Source: Candidatus Zixiibacteriota bacterium
GTDB taxonomy: Bacteria > Zixibacteria > MSB-5A5 > GN15 > PGXB01
Length of the DNA: 24,590 bases
NCBI GenBank assembly: GCA_900498245.1
Contig: LS998015.1
Span: 3,307,806-3,332,395, forward strand
Direction: 5' to 3'
The translations under genes and the position numbers were made by a program. Positions 13,728 to 22,146 of this stretch are shown here, piece after piece. Each line of letters starts with the position of its first letter. Positions within the stretch are counted from its first letter, which is position 1. A model generated the notes under the pieces. It saw nothing but the letters and a program-made list of their open reading frames with translations. It had not been told where the DNA came from and did not search any database.

Positions 13728-14588
13728 ATGCTAAGGAAAACAGGAATCAGACTCATTATTCTGGCCCTGGCAGGCATAATCAGCATCGCCGGTTGCGGTC
13801 AGAGTGCCAAAGATTTCGAATCCCTCAAATCCTCGGGCGAACAGGCTCTCGGATCGGGCGACTATAACAAAGCGATTAATAAATTGCAGGAGGCCTTTCG
13901 GATGAAACCATCCGATCGCGATGTCCTTTTCCTGCTGGGTACGGCCTTTAAGAAGGTGGAGCAATATGATTCGGCCTACTCCTATTTCAAACGGGCCAAA
14001 CTTCTTTATGCCAATGACCGTCAGATAAACAAGGAAATTCTCGATATGGCCCCGAGTTTCAACGACACCGACGGCGCCCTTAATGCCATTGCTGTTCTCA
14101 TAGCTACGGGTGATAATGAAAAAATGTACTGGCCCATGCTGGCCGAACTGAATTACCGCCGCGAGGATCTTCAAACGGCCGCCAAGTATTACCAATTGCT
14201 GATTGCCGATAATCCGTCCGACAAGACATACTATTTGGCCCTTTCCAACACCCTTTCTCAATTGGGCGATTTTGCACAATCTAATGGAGTGCTTTTCAAA
14301 GCGGTCGAAAATTTCGGGCCGAGCGCCGAGGCCTATGCCAATATCGCCATCAATTATTTGAGCATGAAAGAAGTCGCTTCCGGAGAAAAATATTTCCGCA
14401 AAAGCGTGGAGATAAATCCCTCCAATATCCCGGTTTGGATAAACCTCGCCAATGTCCTTTCGGAGGAAAATGATATCGCCAAGAAGAAAGAGGCGCTGGC
14501 CATTTATAAAAAATACCGGGACCAGACCCCTAAAGGATTCAAACTCGATTCTCTGATTCCGGCTCTGGAAGCGGAAATCAGCAAATAA
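13728..14588 (+). CDS. TPR-repeat lipoprotein
   Basis: A 286-residue lipoprotein with a clear signal and lipobox (IISIAGC, Cys at about residue 23 counted from ATG 13728). The rest is tetratricopeptide repeats: GEQALGSGDYNKAINKLQEAF, LGTAFKKVEQYDSAYSYFKRA, AELNYRREDLQTAAKYYQLLI, LSNTLSQLGDFAQSNGVLFKA and IAINYLSMKEVASGEKYFRKS. TPR lipoproteins act as protein-docking platforms at the outer membrane; the partner is unknown, though the neighbouring polysaccharide genes make an assembly or export role conceivable. ATG 13728 is chosen over ATG 13722 because the promoter -10 box ends 3 nt before 13722. It runs convergently into the Wzz-type gene with no gap between stop codons. Confidence 0.88.
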   Translation: MLRKTGIRLIILALAGIISIAGCGQSAKDFESLKSSGEQALGSGDYNKAINKLQEAFRMKPSDRDVLFLLGTAFKKVEQYDSAYSYFKRAKLLYANDRQINKEILDMAPSFNDTDGALNAIAVLIATGDNEKMYWPMLAELNYRREDLQTAAKYYQLLIADNPSDKTYYLALSNTLSQLGDFAQSNGVLFKAVENFGPSAEAYANIAINYLSMKEVASGEKYFRKSVEINPSNIPVWINLANVLSEENDIAKKKEALAIYKKYRDQTPKGFKLDSLIPALEAEISK

Positions 14589-15680
14589 TCAGGAATTCTG
14601 GTCGGCCGTTACTTCAACGCGGCCGGTTTTGCTTAATCGATTAATGGTACGGATGGTTCGCGGGAAGGCGCCGCTGAGTTCTGTGCGGAAGCGGCCATAT
14701 ACTTCATTATTACCGCCTGACTTCCTTCGTATCGCTTCGGATAACAATACATAGAAGACCATAGCCATCAGGGTCATCAACGAAACCATGATAACCGTAA
14801 TCATCCGGTGCGGCCCGGACTTCAAGGTCGGAAGAGTCGGCTTATCGAGAATCCGCACCACCGGAATATCTTTCTGAACATCCAGTTTGGCGCTTTCATA
14901 CTGCTGATACAAAAAGGCATAGGTCTGCGACTTGATTTCAATCTCACGCTGAAACTGTGCGATGGCCTTCAAAATCTGCGGATCGCCGCTTCCCGACCAG
15001 TCCCGGTTGGCATTCTGATATGTTTCAAGTTGATTTTCGTTCGCTTCCAGATCGATTTTGGTCTGCGCCAGTTGCCCGGCCAGATAGCGGGCGCTCTCTT
15101 TGGCTCCCGATCTTTGCTTGTTTTGCACAAAGTCATCGAGTTGCGCCAGATATTCATTGAGTATCGCCTGCGATAGAGCCGGGTAGGTCGTTTCCACTCC
15201 CAGGGAAATGACACCGGTCTTCTTGTCGGTGGCAATCGAGGTCGCATGCAGAAGGGCGCGGCGCAATTTGTCGGGGTTTTCAATTCCGAAATATTCCTTC
15301 AGGGTCAGTGAGACATTTTTGCCGTCGTCGGCAAAAGTATAGGGCCGGGCCAAAACGGCATCGCGGATCTCCTGCGACTGCAAAATCACGGGGAAAAGTT
15401 CGGAGGAATTGTCATCGGGCGAAATAATCCCGCCGAGTCCGGCAAGGGCCTTCAATTCATTCATCTGGTCGTTATTTCCCGACGGCAATATTGTGGCCGT
15501 GGAAATATATTCATTGGACATCAGCAGAAGGATCCCGGCGCTCAAGGCCGCCATTAATGCGACCGCGATAAATATCGTTTTGCGCCGGTTCAGAAGGATA
15601 GTGGCCGCTTCAATAAGATTGAAAGTTCCCGATTCCAAATCCTCGTCCCGGCCGCTTTTTAATGTCATTCTCCCCTGCAT
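14589..15680 (-). CDS. Wzz/GumC-type chain-length determinant protein
   Basis: A 363-residue polysaccharide co-polymerase. Layout: short cytoplasmic N-terminus (FNLIEAATILLNRRKTI), first membrane span (about 35-55), a large periplasmic domain with coiled coil (about 190-275, ESARYLAGQLAQTKIDLEANE), the proline/glycine-rich PVVRILDKPTLPTLKSGPHR just before the second span (about 292-315), and a cytoplasmic tail of about 45 residues. It sets polymer length in Wzx/Wzy pathways. There is no fused or adjacent tyrosine-kinase domain. GAGGA lies 4-5 nt before the ATG. It is separated from the glycosyltransferase operon by 188 nt and may have its own promoter. Confidence 0.9.
   Translation of the reverse strand: MQGRMTLKSGRDEDLESGTFNLIEAATILLNRRKTIFIAVALMAALSAGILLLMSNEYISTATILPSGNNDQMNELKALAGLGGIISPDDNSSELFPVILQSQEIRDAVLARPYTFADDGKNVSLTLKEYFGIENPDKLRRALLHATSIATDKKTGVISLGVETTYPALSQAILNEYLAQLDDFVQNKQRSGAKESARYLAGQLAQTKIDLEANENQLETYQNANRDWSGSGDPQILKAIAQFQREIEIKSQTYAFLYQQYESAKLDVQKDIPVVRILDKPTLPTLKSGPHRMITVIMVSLMTLMAMVFYVLLSEAIRRKSGGNNEVYGRFRTELSGAFPRTIRTINRLSKTGRVEVTADQNS
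14603..14630 (+). terminator. Terminator of the TPR lipoprotein gene, inside the 3' end of the wzz-type gene
   Basis: CGGCCG (14603-14608) pairs with CGGCCG (14620-14625), and TT/AA may extend the stem past a 2-nt bulge; GTTTTG follows on the plus strand. It begins 14 nt after the TPR stop codon and lies within the last codons of the convergent gene. The U-tract is short. Confidence 0.5.
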
Positions 15681-15714
15681 AATATCCTCAGACAGTATTT
15701 ACCGATAATAATAG

Positions 15715-15731
15715 TGTCAAAATTCGTGCCG
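15715..15731 (-). promoter_or_regulatory. Candidate promoter of the wzz-type gene (imperfect sigma-54 or sigma-70)
   Basis: On the minus strand GGCACG (15730-15725), four bases, TTGA (15720-15717): a -24/-12 element with one mismatch, at the important -12 C. It would give a 25-nt leader that keeps the ribosome site. The same bases contain TTGACA (15720-15715), followed after 17 nt by TACTGT, but a start from that pair would cut into the ribosome site. The 188-nt gap around it holds no gene and no convincing terminator. Confidence 0.35.
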
Positions 15732-15868
15732 ACCTTATTCCCTTTTCATCCGTTTTAATTCGTTTTATTTCAAAAGGTTATTAAATCGAGACTTCCGGTC
15801 AATCTTCAAGTCCGGAAAATTTTTCCATCTCTCCGGAGTAAAATTGAACCGCATCATCGCGATACCGC

Positions 15869-17056
15869 CTATTCCAAAAAGGCCTCCTCAAAACTCTCCT
15901 CTTCTTCCGAGCCAGAGACTTTCCCGACGTTATAGTCGGCTGATTTTTTTTCCGCCAGATTCAAATAACTGGCCGCCACTTTATCCCAGCGGTAAAATTC
16001 ATTCAGACGGACCTTCATTTCTTTGGCGCGATCGAACAAAAGCAACGACTGCTGAAAAGCATTAATCATCTCATCCGGCCTGAAATAAAAACCGGAATCG
16101 CCGAGAACCTCGTGGCTGAATTCGCTGTCGATCGCCATCACCCGCGGGCAGAACGCCATCGCCTCCAGGAGAGCCGGGTTGGTGCCGCCGACCGAATTCC
16201 CGTGCACATAGCAAAAACAGTTGCTTCTCAAAACCGCCAGTTCCGCGGCATCATAAACGGCATCGAGCACCAGTATATCGTTTTGACCGTGCAGGGATTT
16301 CAATTTGAGCGCATAGGGTGTCGGCTCTTTGTACCCCACGATCACCAGTTTGTAGCCGCGCTTGTTGATAAAAGCCCGGACAAAATTTCTCGCGATATCG
16401 AGCGGAATATTATCCGGTTCCAGACGGGTTATTTGAAGGTAATATTTCCCGCGCTTCAGACCATATTTTTCTAGAACCGTCGTTTTGAAGTCGTTATCGA
16501 TCGGGATCGGTTCCGGGTAGCCGTACGGTATATAACTCGTATTTTTCAGAAATTTTTCGAGATAGAAATCCTGAATCGCCAGCGAGTCGGATATCAGCCG
16601 CTTGCAGAGACGGCAGATTATGAATGACGACGCCAGGTAATAGAATTTGAACGGCCAGGACCATTTTTTCCGCCGCCATTCCAACCCGTCGGTGTTGACC
16701 GCCATCGGCAAGGCCGCCAGCCAGGTCATGACGATACCGGGGAAATTGGCATTATTAAACCAGAAAATAAAACGGAATTCCCGACGGTGTTTCCAGAGAT
16801 ACCACCCGGTCTGCATCGAGGAAATAAAAGTATCGAGTTTGCGATGCCGGCTCCCTTTTATATATATCAATTTTCGTCCGTATTTATCCTCGGCTGGTTT
16901 GTACCCTGATGACAGCCGGCAGAAGATCAGGCAGTGGTTCCCTTTTGCGGCGAGACGGCGCGAGATTTCATCGACCGCCGTTTCGAACCCGCCGTAATTG
17001 GCCGGGACCCCTCGTGTCCCGCAGAAGGCAATAAAACTAGATTTATAGGTTGTCAT
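15869..17056 (-). CDS. GT-B glycosyltransferase of the DUF1972/rhamnosyltransferase type
   Basis: A 395-residue cytoplasmic glycosyltransferase. Its N-terminus CGTRGVPANYGGFETAVDEI (12-31) is the hallmark of the DUF1972 group, many members of which add rhamnose or similar sugars to lipid-linked oligosaccharides. The C-terminal nucleotide-sugar half carries LQITRLEPDNIP and HGNSVGGTNPALLEAMA (about 288-304), the acidic GT-B motif region. An acidic tail (SGSEEEESFEEAFLE) is an add-on. It is the last gene of the operon, starting 2 nt after the stop of the GT4 gene, with no near ribosome site (coupled translation). Donor and acceptor are unknown. Confidence 0.88.
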   Translation of the reverse strand: MTTYKSSFIAFCGTRGVPANYGGFETAVDEISRRLAAKGNHCLIFCRLSSGYKPAEDKYGRKLIYIKGSRHRKLDTFISSMQTGWYLWKHRREFRFIFWFNNANFPGIVMTWLAALPMAVNTDGLEWRRKKWSWPFKFYYLASSFIICRLCKRLISDSLAIQDFYLEKFLKNTSYIPYGYPEPIPIDNDFKTTVLEKYGLKRGKYYLQITRLEPDNIPLDIARNFVRAFINKRGYKLVIVGYKEPTPYALKLKSLHGQNDILVLDAVYDAAELAVLRSNCFCYVHGNSVGGTNPALLEAMAFCPRVMAIDSEFSHEVLGDSGFYFRPDEMINAFQQSLLLFDRAKEMKVRLNEFYRWDKVAASYLNLAEKKSADYNVGKVSGSEEEESFEEAFLE

Positions 17057-17058
17057 AT

Positions 17059-18198
17059 TCAGAAGATGGCCTCTTTAAAATTAGTATGGGATTTTTTCTC
17101 TCGCATAAGACTCAGACTCTCGAGGTATTCTATTGCCGCGTTTTTCCATGACCATTTTTCTGCATTCTGTCGCCCCCGGCGCCCCAGTGACACCGCCAGT
17201 TCCGAATCATCAAGAATACGTTCAATTGAATAAGCAAGCTCTTCTATATTGTCCGGATTTATCAGAATGCCCCCATCACCAACAACTTCGGGAATGGCGG
17301 AACGATCGGATGAGATCACTGGTATCCCACAGGCCATCGCTTCCAAAGGCGGAAGTCCGAATCCCTCAGCGAATGATGGATAAACAAAAACATGAGCCGC
17401 CCGATAAAGGTCCGGCAATTCTGACGGCGTTACATCACCTAATATCAAGATATCTTCCTTTAGATTTTTTTCAGCAATGTGTCTATATATTTCGTCATAT
17501 CCAAAATCCGGATGTCCGGCAATTACTAGTTTTGGCAGGAATTTTATTTTCTTCTTCAAGAGTGCATAACTATTTATTAGGCCTATATGGTTTTTGCGTG
17601 GTTCGAGGCGCCCTACCGTGAAGATATAGTCCCTAAGACCGCCATGGCGACTGGCGATTCGAGTTTGCGATTCTTTCTTACCGACCGGAGAAAATAAATC
17701 GAGATCGACTCCACATGGTACAATCCGAACTCGGTCCTCCGGCAAATTATATCTTTCCATAAGGGCCGTACGGGAATATTTGGATATTGTCTGAATTATT
17801 TCCGCCGATAAAGCGGCCCGCCGAACTAATATTTTGCTTCGCATCACAAAGGATCGCGAAAAATATTTCGGCATAGTCTCAAACAAAATATCGTGGATCG
17901 TGAGTAAAGATTTTGCTTTAAGATTGAATGGCACTATATAGGTGCTATGAAACAATTCGATTTCTATTTTACGCGTTAACTCGGCCGCTGAAAATAGCAG
18001 GCGCTTGGCCCGTGACTTTGAGGGAAAGGATATGTGCTGAAAGTCATTACCGAACGGTCGTATTTTGTCCCAATACCCGAGAAAGACATATTCATTATCT
18101 GACGGGATTTGAACGATTTCTCTATAAAGTTCGGTCAGATATGTTCTGCTGCCCTGGTTTTTTCCGCTTAATACATGACAATCGACGCCGATTCTCAT
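17059..18198 (-). CDS. Family 4 glycosyltransferase
   Basis: A 379-residue GT-B enzyme of the GT4 type. Motifs: the N-terminal acceptor domain MRIGVDCHVLSGKNQGSRTY; the interdomain VGRLEPRKNHIGLINSY (about 194-210); and the EX7E region AEGFGLPPLEAMACGIPVIS (about 283-302, two Glu seven residues apart), followed by IPEVVGDGG, all typical of GT4. It probably adds one sugar to the repeat unit on undecaprenyl diphosphate. Its ATG overlaps the TGA of the polymerase gene (ATGA). The gene is clearly more AT-rich than the next gene downstream: 17881-17940 is 30% GC by count against 73% at 16141-16200, suggesting a different origin. Confidence 0.92.
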   Translation of the reverse strand: MRIGVDCHVLSGKNQGSRTYLTELYREIVQIPSDNEYVFLGYWDKIRPFGNDFQHISFPSKSRAKRLLFSAAELTRKIEIELFHSTYIVPFNLKAKSLLTIHDILFETMPKYFSRSFVMRSKILVRRAALSAEIIQTISKYSRTALMERYNLPEDRVRIVPCGVDLDLFSPVGKKESQTRIASRHGGLRDYIFTVGRLEPRKNHIGLINSYALLKKKIKFLPKLVIAGHPDFGYDEIYRHIAEKNLKEDILILGDVTPSELPDLYRAAHVFVYPSFAEGFGLPPLEAMACGIPVISSDRSAIPEVVGDGGILINPDNIEELAYSIERILDDSELAVSLGRRGRQNAEKWSWKNAAIEYLESLSLMREKKSHTNFKEAIF

Positions 18199-19448
18199 AT
18201 TATTTTCGCGCCTCCCGATTCCCTTGCTATTATGGTCTCATTACTTGTCGAATCAGAAATTAATTGATAATAACCACTAAAAGCGAAAATGATCACGGTA
18301 AACCAAAATAATTGTGTATTGAAATTTGCATTTAATAAAAGAAGCCCTATAATTGGCGCAATAAATAGCCTTCTTTTCAAGCGAAGTGCCTTCGCCATGA
18401 ACCACAATACCAATAGCCCGCCGACCAATCCATAATCATATAGAAAGGCCGGGAAAAAAGCCGGACGAAGAACGTTAAATTTGCTATCCGGATTTAGATT
18501 GACATAATATTGATCAGTGAAATAGTCCGTAGATGCCGCCGCCCCGTGTCCAAGATAGGCTCTGACATCATCATAGGAGAGATCATCGGTATATGTTACG
18601 AGGGGGGCGATACGCATGAAGGTGCTGGAATCCAAATCGCCCAATTCGGCGATCGATTGAATTTCACCGCTTATAATCCCTTTGGCCAAGCCCAAAAACC
18701 TTCCTGTGGCATTATATTGCATGACGGCATAACCCATTATAATTATAAGGAAAGCAACCGTTACGCCAATGGCGACTTTTCGTAAATTTTCTCGCATAAG
18801 GACGGTCAGCATCAATATAATAAATAGTAAATACCCGAATATTGAATGAAGAGCCCATACCTCATATATAATTATCAAGCCATATATTGTGATTGATCTT
18901 CTCTCATCCTTGCCACTATTCAAATAGAGTGCAAGAAAAGATGCTATAAGGATAAATGCAGCGTACGACGGCTCGCTTGCAAAACCGAAATAACGCATTT
19001 CATTCACCCGTAGGTCAAACGATCTGCCAATAATTCCGGTCATAAATGTATCACCCGCCGCCACTAGCGTAAGGACTTGACCCAATACAATGTTTACCAA
19101 GTAGGTGATTATTATGAATCTTAAGCACTTCTTAAAAAGAGTCCGTGGCATGATGCCCCTATTGTTGATCATAACCGCAAACACGATTATGAAAAACAGA
19201 GAATAAACCATCGAAGACAACTTGGCCTCGCCAGAATAGAAAGTGAAATTTATTAACAAATAGGCCGCTATGGCGGCTGTTCCATAAAGCTTTATCCTTT
19301 GATTGTTATAGAGTAAAAATCCAGCCAAAATCGGAATCAGAAAAAGCGCCAGACTCATAAATAACGTGAACTCGGCCTGCCCGACAACAAATAGACTGGT
19401 ACCAGTCCAGGAAAGCGCTATCAGGAGGATTGCCACAAAATATTTCAA
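18195..19448 (-). CDS. wzy: Wzy-type polysaccharide polymerase
   Basis: A 417-residue integral membrane protein with roughly ten to twelve hydrophobic helices and a large periplasmic loop (about 260-345) before the last spans. The motif YFGFASEPSYAAF (about 153-165) matches the G.EPS-type motif of exopolysaccharide polymerases, and the size and location in a Wzx-containing operon support Wzy rather than a WaaL ligase, although ligase cannot be excluded. It would join repeat units in the periplasm. The start is TTG at 19448, overlapping the TGA of the gene before it (TTGA), with AGGAG 7 nt upstream. The gene is AT-rich (18841-18900 is 30% GC by count). Confidence 0.82.
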   Translation of the reverse strand: MKYFVAILLIALSWTGTSLFVVGQAEFTLFMSLALFLIPILAGFLLYNNQRIKLYGTAAIAAYLLINFTFYSGEAKLSSMVYSLFFIIVFAVMINNRGIMPRTLFKKCLRFIIITYLVNIVLGQVLTLVAAGDTFMTGIIGRSFDLRVNEMRYFGFASEPSYAAFILIASFLALYLNSGKDERRSITIYGLIIIYEVWALHSIFGYLLFIILMLTVLMRENLRKVAIGVTVAFLIIIMGYAVMQYNATGRFLGLAKGIISGEIQSIAELGDLDSSTFMRIAPLVTYTDDLSYDDVRAYLGHGAAASTDYFTDQYYVNLNPDSKFNVLRPAFFPAFLYDYGLVGGLLVLWFMAKALRLKRRLFIAPIIGLLLLNANFNTQLFWFTVIIFAFSGYYQLISDSTSNETIIARESGGAKII

Positions 19449-20845
19449 ACTGACACTCCTGCCTCAGCAAATATCACGCGATAATTCCGCCGTTTATTGC
19501 CGGTTATCTCAAAAAAGGCTTCGGACACTTTTGTAATATTTTCCTCTTTCATGCAAGCCGGATTCGAAATCGGGTCGCTTATGATTCCTGCAAAACTGTT
19601 TTGCAGAAGATACCGGGCAAAGTTTTCGTCCCCTTCCTTCGCCCTGTCTATCAATTCCCGCACCGACCCGGCCCGGCGGAAATCTTCCCAGGTCACATGC
19701 AGGCAGAAGGGCAGGCGGTTGAAAAAGGTCGGCACCAAGGTGAAAGCGGTCTTCTCCAGCAGGGCCGCCTCGTAGGCGACTGTCCCCGAAACCGTCACCA
19801 CCAGCGAACTCCGGCGGATCGCTTCGTGCGAATCGGTCCGCTCGTTAAGAATAAATATCCCTGGAATTTTCTGCAGGTTGCGATAGAATCCGCAGGCCCG
19901 GTCGCCGATGGCATTGGTGTGCTCCTTGACCAGCACCGCCCAGTCCGCCGGAAGAAACCGCCTGATATTGAAAATATTCTGAAACTGATCGTCGTAATAC
20001 CGCCCCAGGACATCGATAGACGCTTCCGGCTGTTTGTGAAGGGTCACCAGGGTGTACGGTTTGTCCGCAAATTTATCGAGAGTACATGTTTTGACAAAGC
20101 GATAGGTCTCTTTGTTCCACTCTTCCCGGAGCCGGATCCGAAGGCGGAGCCAATCGCTGTCTATCAGGGTCGGATCGAGCGAATCGATATTTTCCCGCGT
20201 AAAAAACCTTTTTGTTTTGGCTACACGGGCCCCTAGGGAGCGGGATTTTTTCAAAAGATGGTCATTCAATTTCAGATAATCCGGCTTTTCCAATTTTATG
20301 ACCGAACTCGCGGCCGAATCAGATTTGTCTTCCGGCTTTTCCACCATCACCGATTGATATTCATCGGCGAAAAAGGCGAAACGGCCGTTCGGAATTCGGA
20401 TTGTGGCCGGGTTGAGATAACGGCACCGCAGTTCTTTGCGGCGGTTGGCCAGTCGGAGCGCCAATATTTCATGGGCCCAGGTGATTTCGCCGAAAATATG
20501 ACCGATATGGTTCGTCGCGATAAAATCATACAGGGGCCTCTGGATATTCGTCAGATATTTGATCCCTTCAGTCTGCATGTGCCGTAACACCCGGTCGCCG
20601 AAAACCAGCCCCTGCAGTTTGAAATCTTCGATCGCCTCCGCCGGCCGCTCGATATAGGTCTTATTGATGAGAAGAATTTGCTTTTCCGGGTAGCGAGCCC
20701 GGAGAAAATCATGGAGCCGCCGGTTGACCGTGATCCAGAATATCTCGCACCCTTTATTGCGAAGTCTTACCGCTATCCGGTCAAAGAACTCGGTCTTATT
20801 GAAATTGGCGACAAAGCAGATATTATTTATTGCAGGAGCGCTCAT
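19445..20845 (-). CDS. Capsule-type glycosyltransferase-like protein
   Basis: A 466-residue cytoplasmic protein resembling the capsule polysaccharide biosynthesis group (PF05159-like GT-B proteins that include Kdo transferases). Supporting stretches: ICFVANFNKTEFFDRIAVRL at the N-terminus, TLVTLHKQPEASIDVLGRYY (about 275), WAVLVKEH followed by an Arg-rich segment (about 310), and a C-terminal LVVTVSGTVAYEAALLEKTAF (about 360-380), where the GT.xxEA motif is typical. Such folds often transfer Kdo or other nonulosonic acids, so it may be the pseudaminic-acid transferase; this is an inference. GAGG lies 7 nt before the ATG at 20845; an ATG at 20851 overlaps the flippase stop but has no room for a ribosome site. 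Its GC is high (19741-19800 is 63% by count). Confidence 0.7.
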   Translation of the reverse strand: MSAPAINNICFVANFNKTEFFDRIAVRLRNKGCEIFWITVNRRLHDFLRARYPEKQILLINKTYIERPAEAIEDFKLQGLVFGDRVLRHMQTEGIKYLTNIQRPLYDFIATNHIGHIFGEITWAHEILALRLANRRKELRCRYLNPATIRIPNGRFAFFADEYQSVMVEKPEDKSDSAASSVIKLEKPDYLKLNDHLLKKSRSLGARVAKTKRFFTRENIDSLDPTLIDSDWLRLRIRLREEWNKETYRFVKTCTLDKFADKPYTLVTLHKQPEASIDVLGRYYDDQFQNIFNIRRFLPADWAVLVKEHTNAIGDRACGFYRNLQKIPGIFILNERTDSHEAIRRSSLVVTVSGTVAYEAALLEKTAFTLVPTFFNRLPFCLHVTWEDFRRAGSVRELIDRAKEGDENFARYLLQNSFAGIISDPISNPACMKEENITKVSEAFFEITGNKRRNYRVIFAEAGVSV

Positions 20846-20847
20846 TT

Positions 20848-22146
20848 TCATACCTCAGTATTGGCAGTAATCGGTCGCTTGTCATACACAGGTTGTTTAT
20901 TAAAATTAATCTCTCCCGAATTTAGAATAATCGGGACGGCTTTCAATATCAGCAATAAAGCGGATGACAGCAGCGATGTTATTCCGGCTCCATATAATCC
21001 AAATTGCGGGACCAGCAGGAAATTGAGAATAATCGCGGTTACGCAAGAGATGAGAGTCGCCCGGACAATCGTTTTATCGCGATGCTGAGCATATAGCATA
21101 TAATGAGGGATATATGAAACGGTCAGTGTCATGGCACTCCCGAGCAATATCCAAAATAAAGAGAGAAATTCGGAATAATGCGGCCGACCCAATAAATTCA
21201 CTATAATTGGGACGGTTATTGACAATATCACGGCAATTGCAAGACCGCCGATAAGGACACCCTTTATCATTTTAAATTTCATGATCCTATAATTAATGCG
21301 ATCACCGGATTGATACGAGGCAATGAGTTTCGGATAAATAAGACTCAGGACACCGCTGGCCATAAAAATTTGAAGAGCATTTGCCAGTTGGGCATAAAAA
21401 GTATATATGCCGACTTTTGCCTCGCCATAATAGGACTGAATAAAATATCTGTCCATATATTGAACACCCATCAACGCAATTGTCCCTATGAAAAAAGGAA
21501 GCGAAATACTCGCGCCACGCTTTATCCACGTCCAGTCTATAGGAACTTTGCCGATATTGTGCCATGCATATCTGCGCAAAGCATAAACGGCAGCGGCGAT
21601 ACTGCAGGCAACTCCAACCATCCAACTAATCAGAATAAATTGCACATTGTTTAACGAAGGAATCAATAATCCAAAAATAATGGCCGCGTAGACCCAAATA
21701 CCGCTTCTCAGAAATAGAATCAAATTGGCGGTAGTTGCGCGCGAAAGAGTTATCAAAATGCGATATGACTCTTGCGAAATGTGTTCCATTATTAGGATCA
21801 GATATATCCAACCGATAAGGTTCCAAGGAAGAATCCCTCCCAGAAAAGGGATGATCAGCAGAGGCAGCCCAATAATATATATTGTACCATGAAAAATAAA
21901 TTGGTCGCGCAACATTGAGGCCGTCATTACATTGACGTTTTTAAGTAATTCACGACCGCTGTAAACATAGAAATCCATCCCAAGTACATATACCGCAATT
22001 CCTATGGTCACGGTAATTAGGCCAAAACTTCCCAAATCTTCGGGAGTGAGATACCGGGCCATATATAAGAGCAGAATAAATTTGCTGGCCATCGTCGCGG
22101 CCCGCAAAATTATATTAATTATGCTACTTTTAAAATATCCCATCAT
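20848..22146 (-). CDS. wzx: Wzx-type polysaccharide flippase (MOP superfamily)
   Basis: A 432-residue membrane protein with about twelve helices. It begins with the amphipathic entry typical of Wzx (SSIINIILRAATMASKFILLLYMARYLTPEDLGSFG) and contains MGVQYMDRYFIQSYYGEAKVGIYTFY, the family's helix 7-8 region. It would flip undecaprenyl-diphosphate-linked repeat units to the periplasm. The ATG at 22146 overlaps the TGA of PseI (ATGA) and has GGAG 8 nt upstream; an ATG five codons earlier (22161) lacks a ribosome site. The gene is AT-rich (21241-21300 is 35% GC by count) compared with PseI. Confidence 0.9.
   Translation of the reverse strand: MMGYFKSSIINIILRAATMASKFILLLYMARYLTPEDLGSFGLITVTIGIAVYVLGMDFYVYSGRELLKNVNVMTASMLRDQFIFHGTIYIIGLPLLIIPFLGGILPWNLIGWIYLILIMEHISQESYRILITLSRATTANLILFLRSGIWVYAAIIFGLLIPSLNNVQFILISWMVGVACSIAAAVYALRRYAWHNIGKVPIDWTWIKRGASISLPFFIGTIALMGVQYMDRYFIQSYYGEAKVGIYTFYAQLANALQIFMASGVLSLIYPKLIASYQSGDRINYRIMKFKMIKGVLIGGLAIAVILSITVPIIVNLLGRPHYSEFLSLFWILLGSAMTLTVSYIPHYMLYAQHRDKTIVRATLISCVTAIILNFLLVPQFGLYGAGITSLLSSALLLILKAVPIILNSGEINFNKQPVYDKRPITANTEV

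Noticed and set aside
19601-20236. Open frame of 211 codons on the plus strand opposite the capsule-type gene
   Set aside because: Antisense to a recognisable gene in a coupled operon; Arg/Pro-rich composition typical of antisense frames.
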